Shown here piece by piece: positions 6,273 through 14,304 of a DNA stretch of 17,465 nucleotides. Under the pieces are notes generated by a model. That model was given only the letters and a program-made list of their open reading frames with translations, ran no database searches and was not told the DNA's origin. Location of the stretch: assembly GCA_039820585.1 (NCBI GenBank), contig JBCBPV010000077.1, forward strand, positions 1-17,465. The letters run 5' to 3'. The translations under genes were made by a program, and so were the position numbers. The stretch's first letter is position 1; each line of letters starts with the position of its first letter. The stretch is from JBCBGF01 sp039820585 (GTDB taxonomy: Bacteria > Pseudomonadota > Alphaproteobacteria > Rhodobacterales > Rhodobacteraceae).

Positions 6273-8927
6273 ATGGCCAGCCTCAACGACATCCGCTCAA
6301 GCTTCCTGAGCTTTTTTGACAGAAACGACCATCAGGTTGTGGACAGTTCACCCCTGGTGCCGCGCAACGATCCTACGTTGATGTTCGTCAACTCGGGCAT
6401 GGTTCAGTTCAAGAACCTGTTCACCGGTTTCGAACACCGCGACTACACCCGAGCCACTACTAGCCAGAAATGCGTGCGCGCGGGTGGCAAACACAATGAC
6501 CTAGACAACGTGGGTTACACCGCGCGTCACCATACGTTCTTCGAAATGCTCGGGAATTTCTCTTTCGGCGATTACTTCAAAGAGGACGCAATCCCCTATG
6601 CCTGGGATATGGTCACCAAAGAGCTGGGCGTGGACCCCGAGAAACTGTTGGTGACGGTCTATCACACCGATGATGAGGCCGCCGCGATCTGGAAGAAGTA
6701 TGCAGGGCTTAGGGACGACCGGATCATCCGCATCGCCACTGATGACAATTTCTGGATGATGGGTCCGACCGGTCCCTGTGGCCCATCTTCTGAGATTTTC
6801 TATGACCATGGACCGCACATTCCCGGCGGCCCGCCCGGCAGCCCGGATGAGGATGGCGACCGGTTCATCGAGATCTGGAACCTCGTCTTCATGCAGTACG
6901 AACAGTTCGAGGACGGCAGCCGCCGCGAACTGGCCCAACAATCCATCGACACCGGAATGGGCCTAGAACGCATCGGCGCGCTTTTGCAAGGCAAGCACGA
7001 CAACTACGACACGGACCTGATGCGGGCCTTGATCGAGGCGTCGGCCCATGCCACCAGCGTCGATCCGGATGGCCCGCAAAACATCCACCACCGGGTGATC
7101 GCCGATCACCTGCGGTCGACCTCGTTTCTGATCGCCGACGGTGTGATGCCGTCGAATGAAGGCCGCGGCTACGTGCTACGCCGGATCATGCGCCGTGCGA
7201 TGCGCCACGCGCACCTGTTGGGTGCGCAGGATCCCTTGATGCACCGGCTTGTTCCGTCGCTTGTGCAGCAAATGGGCCAGGCCTATCCCGAACTTGGCCG
7301 CGCGCAGGCCCTGATTGAGGAAACCCTGCGCCTGGAGGAAACCCGCTTCCGGCAAACGCTCGACCACGGTTTGCACCGGTTGGACGAGGCGCTTGGCAAA
7401 CTGCCCGAGAGTGCCGATCTGCCCGGCGAAGAGGCGTTCCGCCTGTACGACACCTACGGGTTCCCGCTGGACCTGACGCAGGACGCACTTCGCGAAAAGG
7501 GCCGCGCCGTAGACGTGGCGGGGTTTGATGCGGCGATGGACGCGCAAAAGGCCAAGGCGCGTGCGGCCTGGGCGGGGTCGGGCGAGACGGCGGATGCCTC
7601 GATCTGGTTCGATCTGGCCGAAGAACATGGACTGACCGAGTTTCTGGGCTATGACACCGAAGTGGCCGAGGGTCAGGTGCTGGCCATTGTCAAGGACGGC
7701 GCAGTCGTGGCTGAGGCGGGTCATGGTGATAGCGTGCAAATCATCCTCAACCAGACGCCGTTTTACGCGGAATCCGGCGGGCAGGTGGGCGATACCGGTG
7801 CGCTGAGGACCGATACGGGCGCTGCGACAATCATCGATTGCCGCAAGACCGCGGGTCTGTTCCTGCATTTCGCGCAAGTGACCGAAGGCAAGATAGTCAG
7901 CGGTGAGGGCGCGCAACTGACCGTCGATCACACGCGCCGCACGAACATCCGCGCTAACCACTCGGCCACCCACCTCCTGCATGAGGCGCTGCGCGCTGCG
8001 TTGGGCGATCACGTGGCCCAGCGCGGCTCGCTCAACGCGCCTGACCGCCTGCGTTTTGACTTCAGCCATTCCCAGGCGCTGAGCCCCGATGAACTGGCCC
8101 GCGTGGAGGCCGAGGTGAATGCCTATATTAGGCAAAACAGTCCGGTCGAAACCCGGATCATGACGCCCGATGATGCCCGCGAAATCGGCGCACAGGCGCT
8201 GTTTGGCGAAAAGTACGGCGACGAGGTGCGCGTGGTGTCGATGGGCCAAGCGGACACCGGCAAGGGACTGGACGGCCGAACCTACTCGATTGAGCTTTGC
8301 GGCGGCACCCATGTCGCCCGCACAGGCGATATCGGGGTATTCGTGACGCTGGGTGACAGTGCCTCTTCGGCTGGCGTGCGCCGAATCGAGGCGCTGACCG
8401 GGGCGGCAGCGTTCGACTATCTCACGGCGCAAGACCACCGGCTGGCGGACACGGCACTGGCGCTGAAAGCGCAGCCTGCCGACGTGCCGGACCGCGTGCG
8501 TACGCTGCTGGACGAGCGTAAGGCGTTACAATCGGAGCTTGCCGATCTGCGCCGGAAGGTCGCTATGGGCGGTGGCGGCGCAGGGGAAAAGCCACAAGAT
8601 ATCAGTGGTGTACCATTCATAGCGAATTCCCTGACCGGCGTCTCGGGCAAGGATCTGCCCGCTCTCATCGACGAACACAAGGCGCGGCTTGGCAGTGGGG
8701 CGGTCCTGCTGATCGCCGATGCGGGCGGCAAGGCTGCCGTGGCGGCGGGCGTGACCGACGACTTGACCGACCGGTTGTCGGCCGTCGATCTGGTGCGCGC
8801 CGCGGTGGGTGAGTTGGGCGGCAAGGGCGGCGGAGGCCGACCGGACTTGGCGCAGGGCGGTGGGCCTGACCCCTCACAATCAGAGGCAGCCATTGCGGCG
8901 GCCAAATCCGTGCTGGAGGCCCTTTGA
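6273..8927 (+). CDS. alaS: Alanyl-tRNA synthetase
   Basis: Class II aminoacyl-tRNA synthetase charging tRNA-Ala in the cytoplasm, 884 aa (E. coli 876). The catalytic domain begins with DIRSSFLSFF and contains NDPTLMFVNSGMVQFK, the HHTFFEMLGNFSFGDYF segment and TGPCGPSSEI. The editing domain carries the zinc-type motifs HSATH (His563, His567) and CGGTH (Cys676, His680), which clear mischarged Ser/Gly. A C-Ala domain with Gly-rich GGKGGGG ends the protein. The frame is open upstream to a GTG at 6183, but homologous AlaRS sequence starts at the ATG used here (MASLNDIRSSF). There is no recognisable T-box. The stop codon overlaps the start of the DUF1330 gene (TGATG), which suggests translational coupling. 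Confidence 0.98.
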   Translation: MASLNDIRSSFLSFFDRNDHQVVDSSPLVPRNDPTLMFVNSGMVQFKNLFTGFEHRDYTRATTSQKCVRAGGKHNDLDNVGYTARHHTFFEMLGNFSFGDYFKEDAIPYAWDMVTKELGVDPEKLLVTVYHTDDEAAAIWKKYAGLRDDRIIRIATDDNFWMMGPTGPCGPSSEIFYDHGPHIPGGPPGSPDEDGDRFIEIWNLVFMQYEQFEDGSRRELAQQSIDTGMGLERIGALLQGKHDNYDTDLMRALIEASAHATSVDPDGPQNIHHRVIADHLRSTSFLIADGVMPSNEGRGYVLRRIMRRAMRHAHLLGAQDPLMHRLVPSLVQQMGQAYPELGRAQALIEETLRLEETRFRQTLDHGLHRLDEALGKLPESADLPGEEAFRLYDTYGFPLDLTQDALREKGRAVDVAGFDAAMDAQKAKARAAWAGSGETADASIWFDLAEEHGLTEFLGYDTEVAEGQVLAIVKDGAVVAEAGHGDSVQIILNQTPFYAESGGQVGDTGALRTDTGAATIIDCRKTAGLFLHFAQVTEGKIVSGEGAQLTVDHTRRTNIRANHSATHLLHEALRAALGDHVAQRGSLNAPDRLRFDFSHSQALSPDELARVEAEVNAYIRQNSPVETRIMTPDDAREIGAQALFGEKYGDEVRVVSMGQADTGKGLDGRTYSIELCGGTHVARTGDIGVFVTLGDSASSAGVRRIEALTGAAAFDYLTAQDHRLADTALALKAQPADVPDRVRTLLDERKALQSELADLRRKVAMGGGGAGEKPQDISGVPFIANSLTGVSGKDLPALIDEHKARLGSGAVLLIADAGGKAAVAAGVTDDLTDRLSAVDLVRAAVGELGGKGGGGRPDLAQGGGPDPSQSEAAIAAAKSVLEAL

Positions 8928-9217
8928 TGTCCGCGCTTTGGATCGCCCATGTCCACGTGACCGACGAAGAAGCCTACGGCAAATACGCCGCCATCGCGAC
9001 CGAGGCGATAGCGGCCCACGGCGGCGTGTTTCTCGCCCGCGGCGGGCGCTATGTCCAGCTTGAGGGTAACGACCGCCCCCGCAACGTCGTCGCCCGCTTC
9101 CCGTCGATCGAGGATGCAGTGGCCTGCTACAAATCACCCCGGTATCAAGAGGCGCTCAGCTTTGCCAAAGGCGCCAGCGAACGCGATTTGATGGTGGTTG
9201 AGGAGCTCGCCTCCTGA
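8927..9217 (+). CDS. DUF1330 family protein
   Basis: Small cytoplasmic protein of 96 aa that fits the DUF1330 family (ferredoxin-like alpha/beta, dimeric in known structures). The expected conserved features are present: a Tyr-rich helix (DEEAYGKYAAIATEAIAAHGG), FLARGG, QLEG near the middle, ARFPSIEDAVACYKSPRYQEAL, and a final VVEEL strand. The biochemical role of the family is not settled. The ATG at 8927 uses the last base of the alaS stop codon, so translation is probably coupled to alaS. An in-frame TTG at 8924 is less likely. The gene is in the same orientation as, and close to, the MOSC-domain gene that follows. Confidence 0.85.
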   Translation: MSALWIAHVHVTDEEAYGKYAAIATEAIAAHGGVFLARGGRYVQLEGNDRPRNVVARFPSIEDAVACYKSPRYQEALSFAKGASERDLMVVEELAS

Positions 9218-9231
9218 GCGATCTGGCCGCG

Positions 9232-9687
9232 ATGATGGCCCGCCACGCGCGGCTGGGCCGGATCGACTGGATCGGCCTGCGCGCGGCGCGGCGGGCAGAG
9301 ATTGCGGTGGTCGACGTGGCCCAGCTTAGCGAAGCCGGGCTAGTGGGCGACCACGCCAAACCGGGCAAACGCGCCCTGACACTGATCCAGGCCGAACACC
9401 TGCCGGTGATCGCGGCGCTTTCGGGCCACAACATGGTTCTGCCCGCGCTTTTTCGCCGCAACATCGTTGTCTCGGGCCTGAACCTTCTCGGCTTTCGAAG
9501 GGCGCGGTTGAACCTTGGCGAAGCAGTGATCGAGATTACCGGCCCATGCCCGCCCTGTTCGCGCATGGAAGAAGCGCTCGGCCCGGGCGGCTATACCGGG
9601 ATGCGTGGCCATGGCGGGGTTTATGCCAGCGTTGTTCGGCCCGGATCCCTCAAGATAGGCGACATGGTCCGCCCTGTGATCGACTGA
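9232..9687 (+). CDS. MOSC domain-containing protein
   Basis: Predicted MOSC-domain protein (151 aa from ATG 9232). MOSC domains are beta-rich modules, also found at the C-terminus of molybdenum-cofactor sulfurases, thought to handle sulfur or the molybdenum cofactor. Visible family features: GRIDWIGLR at the N-terminus, GDHA and KRALTLIQAEHL, FRRNIVVSGLNL, then GPCPPCSRME with Cys106/Cys109, and GVYASVVRPGSLKIGD at the end. The ATG has no Shine-Dalgarno. In frame upstream, CTG at 9214 would add LSDLAA in front of MM and lies 8 nt after a perfect GAGGAG (9200-9205), so the real start may be this rare codon. The frame is closed by TGA at 9199. The physiological substrate is unknown. Confidence 0.87.
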   Translation: MMARHARLGRIDWIGLRAARRAEIAVVDVAQLSEAGLVGDHAKPGKRALTLIQAEHLPVIAALSGHNMVLPALFRRNIVVSGLNLLGFRRARLNLGEAVIEITGPCPPCSRMEEALGPGGYTGMRGHGGVYASVVRPGSLKIGDMVRPVID

Positions 9688-9694
9688 GACTTAT

Positions 9695-9780
9695 GCCTCC
9701 GGCGGAGATATTTCCTGACCAAAGAAATCGTTCTCTTTGGTCCAAAATATCCCGGGGGGCGCGAGGGGCAGGGCCCCTCG
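9695..9780. repeat. Intergenic inverted-repeat element, probable bidirectional terminator
   Basis: This region lies between convergent genes (MOSC plus, typA minus). Nested inverted repeats are visible: GACCAAAGA (9717-9725) with TCTTTGGTC (9734-9742), 8-nt loop; flanking GATATTT (9707-9713) with AAATATC (9745-9751); and an outer GCCTCC (from 9695) facing GGGGGC before 9760. A separate GC hairpin, CGAGGGGC (9762-9769) with GCCCCTCG (9773-9780), has a 3-nt loop. Similar modules recur between genes in Rhodobacterales genomes as I remember them, so this may be a dispersed repeat family. Termination in both directions is the simplest role. Confidence 0.65.
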
Positions 9781-9787
9781 TTCCGCG

Positions 9788-11605
9788 TTATGCGCTGCGC
9801 GACTGGCGTTTGCGTTCGTGGGGGTCGAGGTAGCGTTTGCGCAGGCGGATGGCGTTGGGGGTGACCTCGACCAGCTCATCGTCATCTATGTAGGCGATGG
9901 CCTCTTCCAGTGAAAACCGCACCGGCGTGGTCAAAACCACCGCGTCATCCTTGCCCGATGCGCGCACATTGGTCAGCTTCTTACCCTTCAGCGGGTTCAC
10001 TTCCAGGTCATTGTCGCGGCTGTGCTCGCCTATGACCATGCCCCGATAGACCTGTTCCTGTGCACCGATGAACATCCGCCCCCGATCTTCGAGGTTGAAC
10101 AGAGCGTAGGCCACAGAAGTACCGTCTTCCATCGAGATCAGAACGCCTGCGCGCCGTCCGGGGATCGCGCCTTTGAACGGCGTCCAGCCGTGGAAAACGC
10201 GGTTCAGAACGCCAGTGCCGCGCGTGTCGGTCAGAAACTCGCCGTGATAACCGATCAGCCCGCGAGACGGGACTTGTGCCACGATCCGGGTTTTTCCAGC
10301 ACCGGCAGGGCGCATTTCGACCAGTTCCCCCCGTCGCGCGCCGGTAATCTTCTCAATCACGGCACCGGAGTAGTCGTCATCGACGTCGATGGTAACCTCT
10401 TCGACAGGCTCCACCCGCGTGCCGTCTTCTTCGCGAAACAGGACCTGTGGGCGGGAAATCGACAGTTCGAACCCTTCGCGCCGCATGTTTTCGATCAGAA
10501 CGCCCATTTGCAATTCGCCGCGGCCCGCGACCTCGAACGCTTCGCCACCGGGCGTGTCGGTCACGCGGATCGCCACGTTGGACTCTGCCTCCTTCATCAA
10601 CCGCTCGCGGATCACCCGGCTTTGCACCTTCTTGCCATCGCGGCCCGCAAGCGGGCTGTCATTGATCCCGAAGGTCACCGTAATCGTTGGTGGGTCAATG
10701 GGTTGCGCGGGCAGCGGATCATCCACGGCCAGCGCACAGATCGTGTCTGCCACGGTCGCCTTCGCCATACCGGCGAGAGAGACGATGTCGCCGGCCTGCG
10801 CCTCGTCAATGTCTTGCTGGCCGAGGCCGCGGAACGCCTGGATTTTGGTCACGCGGAACTGTTCGATCTTTTGTCCGATGCGGCTCAGCGCCTGCACCGT
10901 CGCGCCGACCTTAAGGGTACCGCTTTCCACCCGCCCTGTCAGGATGCGACCGACGAAAGGGTCGGCCCCCAGCGTGGTCGCCAGCATCCGGAACGGCTCT
11001 TCTTGGTGGCTGAGCTGCCGGGGCGGAGGCACGTGGTGCACGACGAGGTTGAAGAGCGCGCTCAGATCGCTGCGCGGCCCGTCGAGTTCCGCGTCGGCCC
11101 AGCCAGATCGGCCAGAGGCGTAGAGATGGGGGAAATCAAGCTGGTCGTCATCGGCATCGAGGGCGGCGAACAGATCGAACACTTCGTCCAGTGCGCGGTC
11201 GGGTTCGGCATCGGGCTTGTCGACCTTGTTCAAGACCACAATGGGCCGCAATCCCAGGGCCAGCGCTTTGGATGTGACGAACTTCGTCTGCGGCATCGGT
11301 CCCTCGGCGGCGTCGACCAGCAGAACCACGCCATCGACCATCGACAGGATCCGCTCCACCTCACCCCCGAAATCGGCGTGGCCGGGGGTGTCGACAATGT
11401 TAATCCGCGTGCCTTTCCATTCGACCGACGTCGCTTTGGCCAGGATCGTGATCCCGCGCTCGCGTTCCAGTTCGTTGGAATCCATCGCGCGCTCAGCCAC
11501 CGCCTGGCCTTCTCGAAATGCGCCCGATTGCTTCAAAAGCTCATCAACGAGCGTTGTCTTGCCATGGTCGACATGGGCGATGATGGCGATGTTGCGAAGA
11601 TCCAT
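9788..11605 (-). CDS. typA: Translational GTPase TypA/BipA
   Basis: Ribosome-binding GTPase of the EF-G superfamily (605 aa, normal length) involved in ribosome assembly and stress or low-temperature growth. G-motifs: G1 AHVDHGKTT (10-18), G2 RGITI (50-54), G3 DTPGH (72-76), G4 NKVDK (126-130). It continues with the beta-barrel domain II (DPFVGRILTGRVESG), EF-G domain III/V-like segments (GRGELQMGVLIENMRREG, PSRGLIGYHGEF) and the BipA-specific C-terminal domain (EEAIAYIDDDELVEVTPNAIRLRKRYLD) that follows the QEQVYRGMVIGEHSR segment. The ATG has a GAGG about 9 nt upstream. It is the last gene of the minus-strand run, 74 nt downstream of the broken SMR gene. No clear private promoter is seen in those 74 nt, so transcription may come from mnmA. 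Confidence 0.97.
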   Translation of the reverse strand: MDLRNIAIIAHVDHGKTTLVDELLKQSGAFREGQAVAERAMDSNELERERGITILAKATSVEWKGTRINIVDTPGHADFGGEVERILSMVDGVVLLVDAAEGPMPQTKFVTSKALALGLRPIVVLNKVDKPDAEPDRALDEVFDLFAALDADDDQLDFPHLYASGRSGWADAELDGPRSDLSALFNLVVHHVPPPRQLSHQEEPFRMLATTLGADPFVGRILTGRVESGTLKVGATVQALSRIGQKIEQFRVTKIQAFRGLGQQDIDEAQAGDIVSLAGMAKATVADTICALAVDDPLPAQPIDPPTITVTFGINDSPLAGRDGKKVQSRVIRERLMKEAESNVAIRVTDTPGGEAFEVAGRGELQMGVLIENMRREGFELSISRPQVLFREEDGTRVEPVEEVTIDVDDDYSGAVIEKITGARRGELVEMRPAGAGKTRIVAQVPSRGLIGYHGEFLTDTRGTGVLNRVFHGWTPFKGAIPGRRAGVLISMEDGTSVAYALFNLEDRGRMFIGAQEQVYRGMVIGEHSRDNDLEVNPLKGKKLTNVRASGKDDAVVLTTPVRFSLEEAIAYIDDDELVEVTPNAIRLRKRYLDPHERKRQSRSA

Positions 11606-11679
11606 AAACTCGTGCCTCTGCGGGGTGTTGCGCGGGGCCTACCCGGTGCGGGCGCGCTTGACCAGAGCGAAAAGGGCGC

Positions 11680-12015
11680 TCAATGCGTCGCCGATTTCGA
11701 GAACAGGTGAATGACCAGAACACCCCCGATGATCATCGCCAGACCAATCAGCGCCGGGGTATCCAGCCGCTGTCCGAAGACGACAAAGCCGATGATGGTG
11801 ATGGACACGATCCCAAGGCCCGACCAGATCGCATAAACGATGCCGACGGGCATGTATTTCAGTTATAATCCAAGAAGGTAGAAGGAAATCGCATAGGCCA
11901 GGATGACGACCAGCGTAGGCCCGGCGCGGGTGAATTGCTGACTGGCTTGCAAGGCCGAGGTACCGATCGTTTCAAAGATGATCGCGACAATCAGATAGAG
12001 ATAGTGGATTGGCAT
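11680..12015 (-). pseudogene. SMR-family multidrug efflux gene interrupted by an in-frame TAA
   Basis: Read on the minus strand from ATG 12015, the frame gives MPIHYLYLIVAIIFETIGTS and onward to LGL at residue 50, then TAA as codon 51 (11863-11865), then continues in the same frame as LKYMPVGIVYAIWSGLGIV, FGQRLDTPALIGLAMIIGG and VIHLFSKS to TGA at 11680-11682. Total is 111 codons plus stop, the size of EmrE (110 aa). The membrane-embedded Glu (FETIGT) and the WSG motif of the drug-exporting Qac/EmrE subtype are kept. The TAA falls at the position of the Thr in EmrE's QTLAYIPTG. There is no frameshift or other decay, so this is a single nonsense lesion: recent inactivation, a sequencing error, or (less likely) readthrough. 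Reinitiation at codon 55 (11853) has no Shine-Dalgarno. Preceded by AAGGGG and only 13 nt after the YitT gene. Confidence 0.85.
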
Positions 12016-12028
12016 GGATCGGCCCCTT

Positions 12029-12658
12029 CTAGCGACCGATATACCGGTCCTTGCGGTGGTTGACGGCGATGATCAGGTTTACGATGACCGACCCGGCCAG
12101 CGACCAGGCGACAAGCCAGGGGTCCAGCACCAGAAAGGCCACTGCAAACAGCAGAGTGTCAAAGATAAGCTGGGTCCAGCCCGCCTGAAATCCAATCCGG
12201 TCCTGCAGATAGAGCGCCAGAACGCCGACCCCGCCCAGCGACGCGCCGTGCCGGAACAAGACGATCAGGCCCAGCCCGATCATCGCGCCCGACAGCGCCG
12301 CCCCCAGCGCCGGGGCGATATAGTCGATCTGAAACGCTTGTGGCATCGCCTCGGCCATGACCGAAACCATGGCCACCGCGATGAAGCTTTTGATTGTGAA
12401 GCGCGGGCCCATCCGCAACCAGGCCAGCACGTAAAAAGGCAGGTTCACAAGGAAGAACACCGCGCCAAAAGGCCAGGCAGTGACATAGCTGAGAAGCACG
12501 CCCAAGCCCGCCGTTTGCCCGGTGATCAGCCCTAGATGGGTCAGGAACTGTACGCCCAGAGCGCACATCGCGGTGCCCAGCACGAAGGCCAGCCCATCCT
12601 CCGGAAGGGTATGTTCCAGCCTTTTGTGTGGCTCATTTCGGATCTCAGCCGTGCTCAT
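12029..12658 (-). CDS. YitT family (DUF161) membrane protein
   Basis: Predicted inner-membrane protein of 209 aa with about five to six hydrophobic segments, roughly at 21-43, 55-82, 88-106, 116-140 and 160-195 (the last probably two). Matches the YitT_membrane family in layout: a GVQFLTHLGLITGQTAGLGVLLSY segment near the start, FFLVNLPFYVLAW, and GLIVLFRHGASLGGVGVLALYLQ. The soluble DUF2179 domain often present at the C-terminus of Bacillus YitT-like proteins is absent. The transported substrate is unknown; transport is only inferred. ATG 12658 is preferred over the further upstream TTG at 12694, which would add a basic, non-conserved stretch. It lies 45 nt downstream of mnmA and 13 nt upstream of the SMR gene, so an operon is likely. 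Confidence 0.85.
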   Translation of the reverse strand: MSTAEIRNEPHKRLEHTLPEDGLAFVLGTAMCALGVQFLTHLGLITGQTAGLGVLLSYVTAWPFGAVFFLVNLPFYVLAWLRMGPRFTIKSFIAVAMVSVMAEAMPQAFQIDYIAPALGAALSGAMIGLGLIVLFRHGASLGGVGVLALYLQDRIGFQAGWTQLIFDTLLFAVAFLVLDPWLVAWSLAGSVIVNLIIAVNHRKDRYIGR

Positions 12659-12703
12659 GCCCCGCGTTCTGCGCCAAGGCCGGCCAGGGCGCAAGGGGGG
12701 CGT

Positions 12704-13849
12704 CTACTGCCCGCGCCAGATCCACCCGCCGCCCAGCACGCGGGTGCCGCTCGGCTCATAGAAAACGCAGGCCTGTCCGGGGGATACGCCTTCTTCTGGT
12801 GTTAGCAGTTCCACCTTGGCCTCGGTCGCAGAGATGGGCCGTAGGATCGCAGCGCTCGGTGGCCGGGTCGAACGGACCTTAACCGACACGTGCCATTCAG
12901 GCACGCTATCGAAGGGCGTTCCGCCCAGCCAGTTAATCTCACGCACCGGCACGATGCGGATGGTCAACATCTCTTTTGGGCCCACAATCACCTGCTTGGC
13001 GTCCACGTCGAGCTTCACTACATAAAGCGGCTCGTCCAGCCCACCGATACCGAGGCCCCGACGCTGGCCAATGGTGTAGTGGATCACGCCATGATGCATG
13101 CCCAGGACGCGGCCATCCGCATGCACGATCTCACCGGGCTCTGCAGCGCCGGGGCGCAGCTTTTCGATCACGCTGGCATAATTGCCGTTAGGGACAAAGC
13201 AGATGTCCTGACTGTCGGGTTTGTCCGCCACTGGTAGGCCATACTTGGCCGCCAGCGCGCGTGTTTCCCCTTTTGACGGAAGATGGCCCAGCGGAAAGCG
13301 CAGGTAGTCCAATTGTTCTGGCGTGGTCGAGAACAGGAAGTAGCTTTGATCGCGCGCGGCATCTGCGGCGCAGTGCAGTTCCGCCCCGTGATCACCCATT
13401 TTGCGCTGGATATAGTGGCCCGTGGCCATACAGTCGGCGTCCAGGTCTTTTGCAGTTTCCAACAGATCGCGAAACTTCACCCGCTCATTGCAGCGGATGC
13501 AGGGTACCGGGGTCGCACCCGCCAGATAGCTGTCCGCAAATTCGTCGATCACCGCCTCGCGGAACATGTTTTCGTAGTCGAGAACGTAGTGCGGGAACCC
13601 CATCTCTTCGGCGACGCGGCGCGCATCGTGGATGTCGCGGCCCGCGCAGCACGCGCCTTTTTTGGCCAGTGCCGCGCCGTGATCGTAAAGCTGCAGCGTC
13701 ACGCCTACGACATCGTAACCTTCTTCGGCCAGCATCGCCGCCACGACCGAGCTGTCAACGCCACCCGACATGGCGACGACCACGCGGGTGTCGGCCGGGG
13801 ATTTGGGGATGCCAAGCGAATTCAGGTGAAGGCGGTCGTCCAGCGCCAT
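12704..13849 (-). CDS. mnmA: tRNA-specific 2-thiouridylase MnmA
   Basis: MnmA (TrmU), 381 aa, adds sulfur to C2 of the wobble uridine 34 in Lys/Glu/Gln tRNAs, using ATP and a relayed persulfide. The PP-loop SGGVDSS is at 28-34. Cys120 in PCIRCNERVKF aligns with the catalytic cysteine of E. coli MnmA (Cys102), and Cys217 in SQDICFVPNG with its persulfide partner (Cys199). DQSYFLF, GQRRGLGIGG and the C-terminal beta-barrel (GVSPGQACVFYE, LGGGWI) are also present. The CCAGRDIHDARRVA segment is typical of alphaproteobacterial members. The start ATG begins the family-like sequence directly. Divergent from sciP across 135 nt, with its own sigma70-like promoter. First gene of the minus-strand run through the YitT and SMR genes to typA. 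Confidence 0.97.
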   Translation of the reverse strand: MALDDRLHLNSLGIPKSPADTRVVVAMSGGVDSSVVAAMLAEEGYDVVGVTLQLYDHGAALAKKGACCAGRDIHDARRVAEEMGFPHYVLDYENMFREAVIDEFADSYLAGATPVPCIRCNERVKFRDLLETAKDLDADCMATGHYIQRKMGDHGAELHCAADAARDQSYFLFSTTPEQLDYLRFPLGHLPSKGETRALAAKYGLPVADKPDSQDICFVPNGNYASVIEKLRPGAAEPGEIVHADGRVLGMHHGVIHYTIGQRRGLGIGGLDEPLYVVKLDVDAKQVIVGPKEMLTIRIVPVREINWLGGTPFDSVPEWHVSVKVRSTRPPSAAILRPISATEAKVELLTPEEGVSPGQACVFYEPSGTRVLGGGWIWRGQ

Positions 13850-13885
13850 GGGGTGTGCCGTTGCAATGAGAAAAAGGTCCTGCGG

Positions 13886-13913
13886 AATATAGGAAAATGC
13901 GACACACTCTCAA
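13886..13913 (-). promoter_or_regulatory. Putative sigma70-type promoter of mnmA
   Basis: On the minus strand TTGAGA (13913-13908) and TATATT (13891-13886) are separated by 16 nt. Each matches the -35 or -10 consensus at 5 of 6 positions. The start point would be near 13879, giving a leader of about 30 nt. This is the best promoter match in the window. Confidence 0.6.
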
Positions 13914-13984
13914 GACCCCGTTTCACCGCACATTAAACACGCATTTGGCATTGTGCATGCAAACGGCGATCTAAGGGGTGAGCC

Positions 13985-14263
13985 ATGTATTTGAAGAAAG
14001 TCGAAGGGCCGCGCGCGGTGACGTTGCCTGACGGCACGGTGATGACACGTGCCGACCTGCCAGATCCAGCAACCCGACGATGGGTGGCCAGTCGAAAGGC
14101 CGCCGTCGTGCGCGCGGTGGACCATGGGTTGTTGGGGGAAGAAGAGGCGCTCAAGCGCTATGGCCTGTCACAAGAAGAGTTTGAAGGCTGGCAATCTGCG
14201 GTTGCACAGCATGGTGAAGCTGCGCTGAAAGCCACGTCTGTACAGCGCTATAGACAACCATAA
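13985..14263 (+). CDS. sciP: SciP, CtrA inhibitory protein (DUF1153)
   Basis: Small helix-turn-helix-type protein of 92 aa belonging to DUF1153, the family of Caulobacter SciP, which binds CtrA and blocks activation of CtrA-dependent promoters. The family pattern is clear: LPDGTVMTRADLPDPATRRWVASRKAAVV, then a GLLGEEEALKRYGLSQEEFEGWQ helical core, and QHGEAALKATSVQRYRQ at the C-terminus. Here it sits directly upstream of ctrA, its target, in the same orientation with a 91-nt gap that contains a separate ctrA promoter candidate. The ATG has AAGGGG with 6-nt spacing. No TTAA-N7-TTAA site is seen upstream of sciP itself. In Rhodobacterales the phenotype of SciP loss is less defined than in Caulobacter. 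Confidence 0.9.
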   Translation: MYLKKVEGPRAVTLPDGTVMTRADLPDPATRRWVASRKAAVVRAVDHGLLGEEEALKRYGLSQEEFEGWQSAVAQHGEAALKATSVQRYRQP

Positions 14264-14289
14264 GTTGCATTGCTAAGGTTTCCGTGCCG

Positions 14290-14304
14290 GTAACGCCGGA
14301 TTAA
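14290..14304. promoter_or_regulatory. Candidate CtrA-binding site on the ctrA promoter
   Basis: GTAA (14290-14293), seven bases, TTAA (14301-14304) matches TTAA-N7-TTAA with one mismatch, and the second half reads TTAACCA. A -10-like GATAGT lies at 14315-14320, which places the CtrA box over the expected -35 region. This is the usual layout of CtrA-activated promoters and suggests positive autoregulation. Confidence 0.55.

Noticed and set aside
7176..8438. Minus-strand open frame (420 codons) opposite alaS
   Set aside because: It is a shadow of the AlaRS coding frame with no domain features.
10022..11710. Long plus-strand open frame (562 codons) opposite typA
   Set aside because: typA has all G-motifs and full family length on the minus strand. 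The antisense product has no domain features.
13927..13950. CtrA box upstream of sciP (TTAA near 13933)
   Set aside because: The second half-site at the required seven-base spacing is absent (TTTG instead of TTAA).
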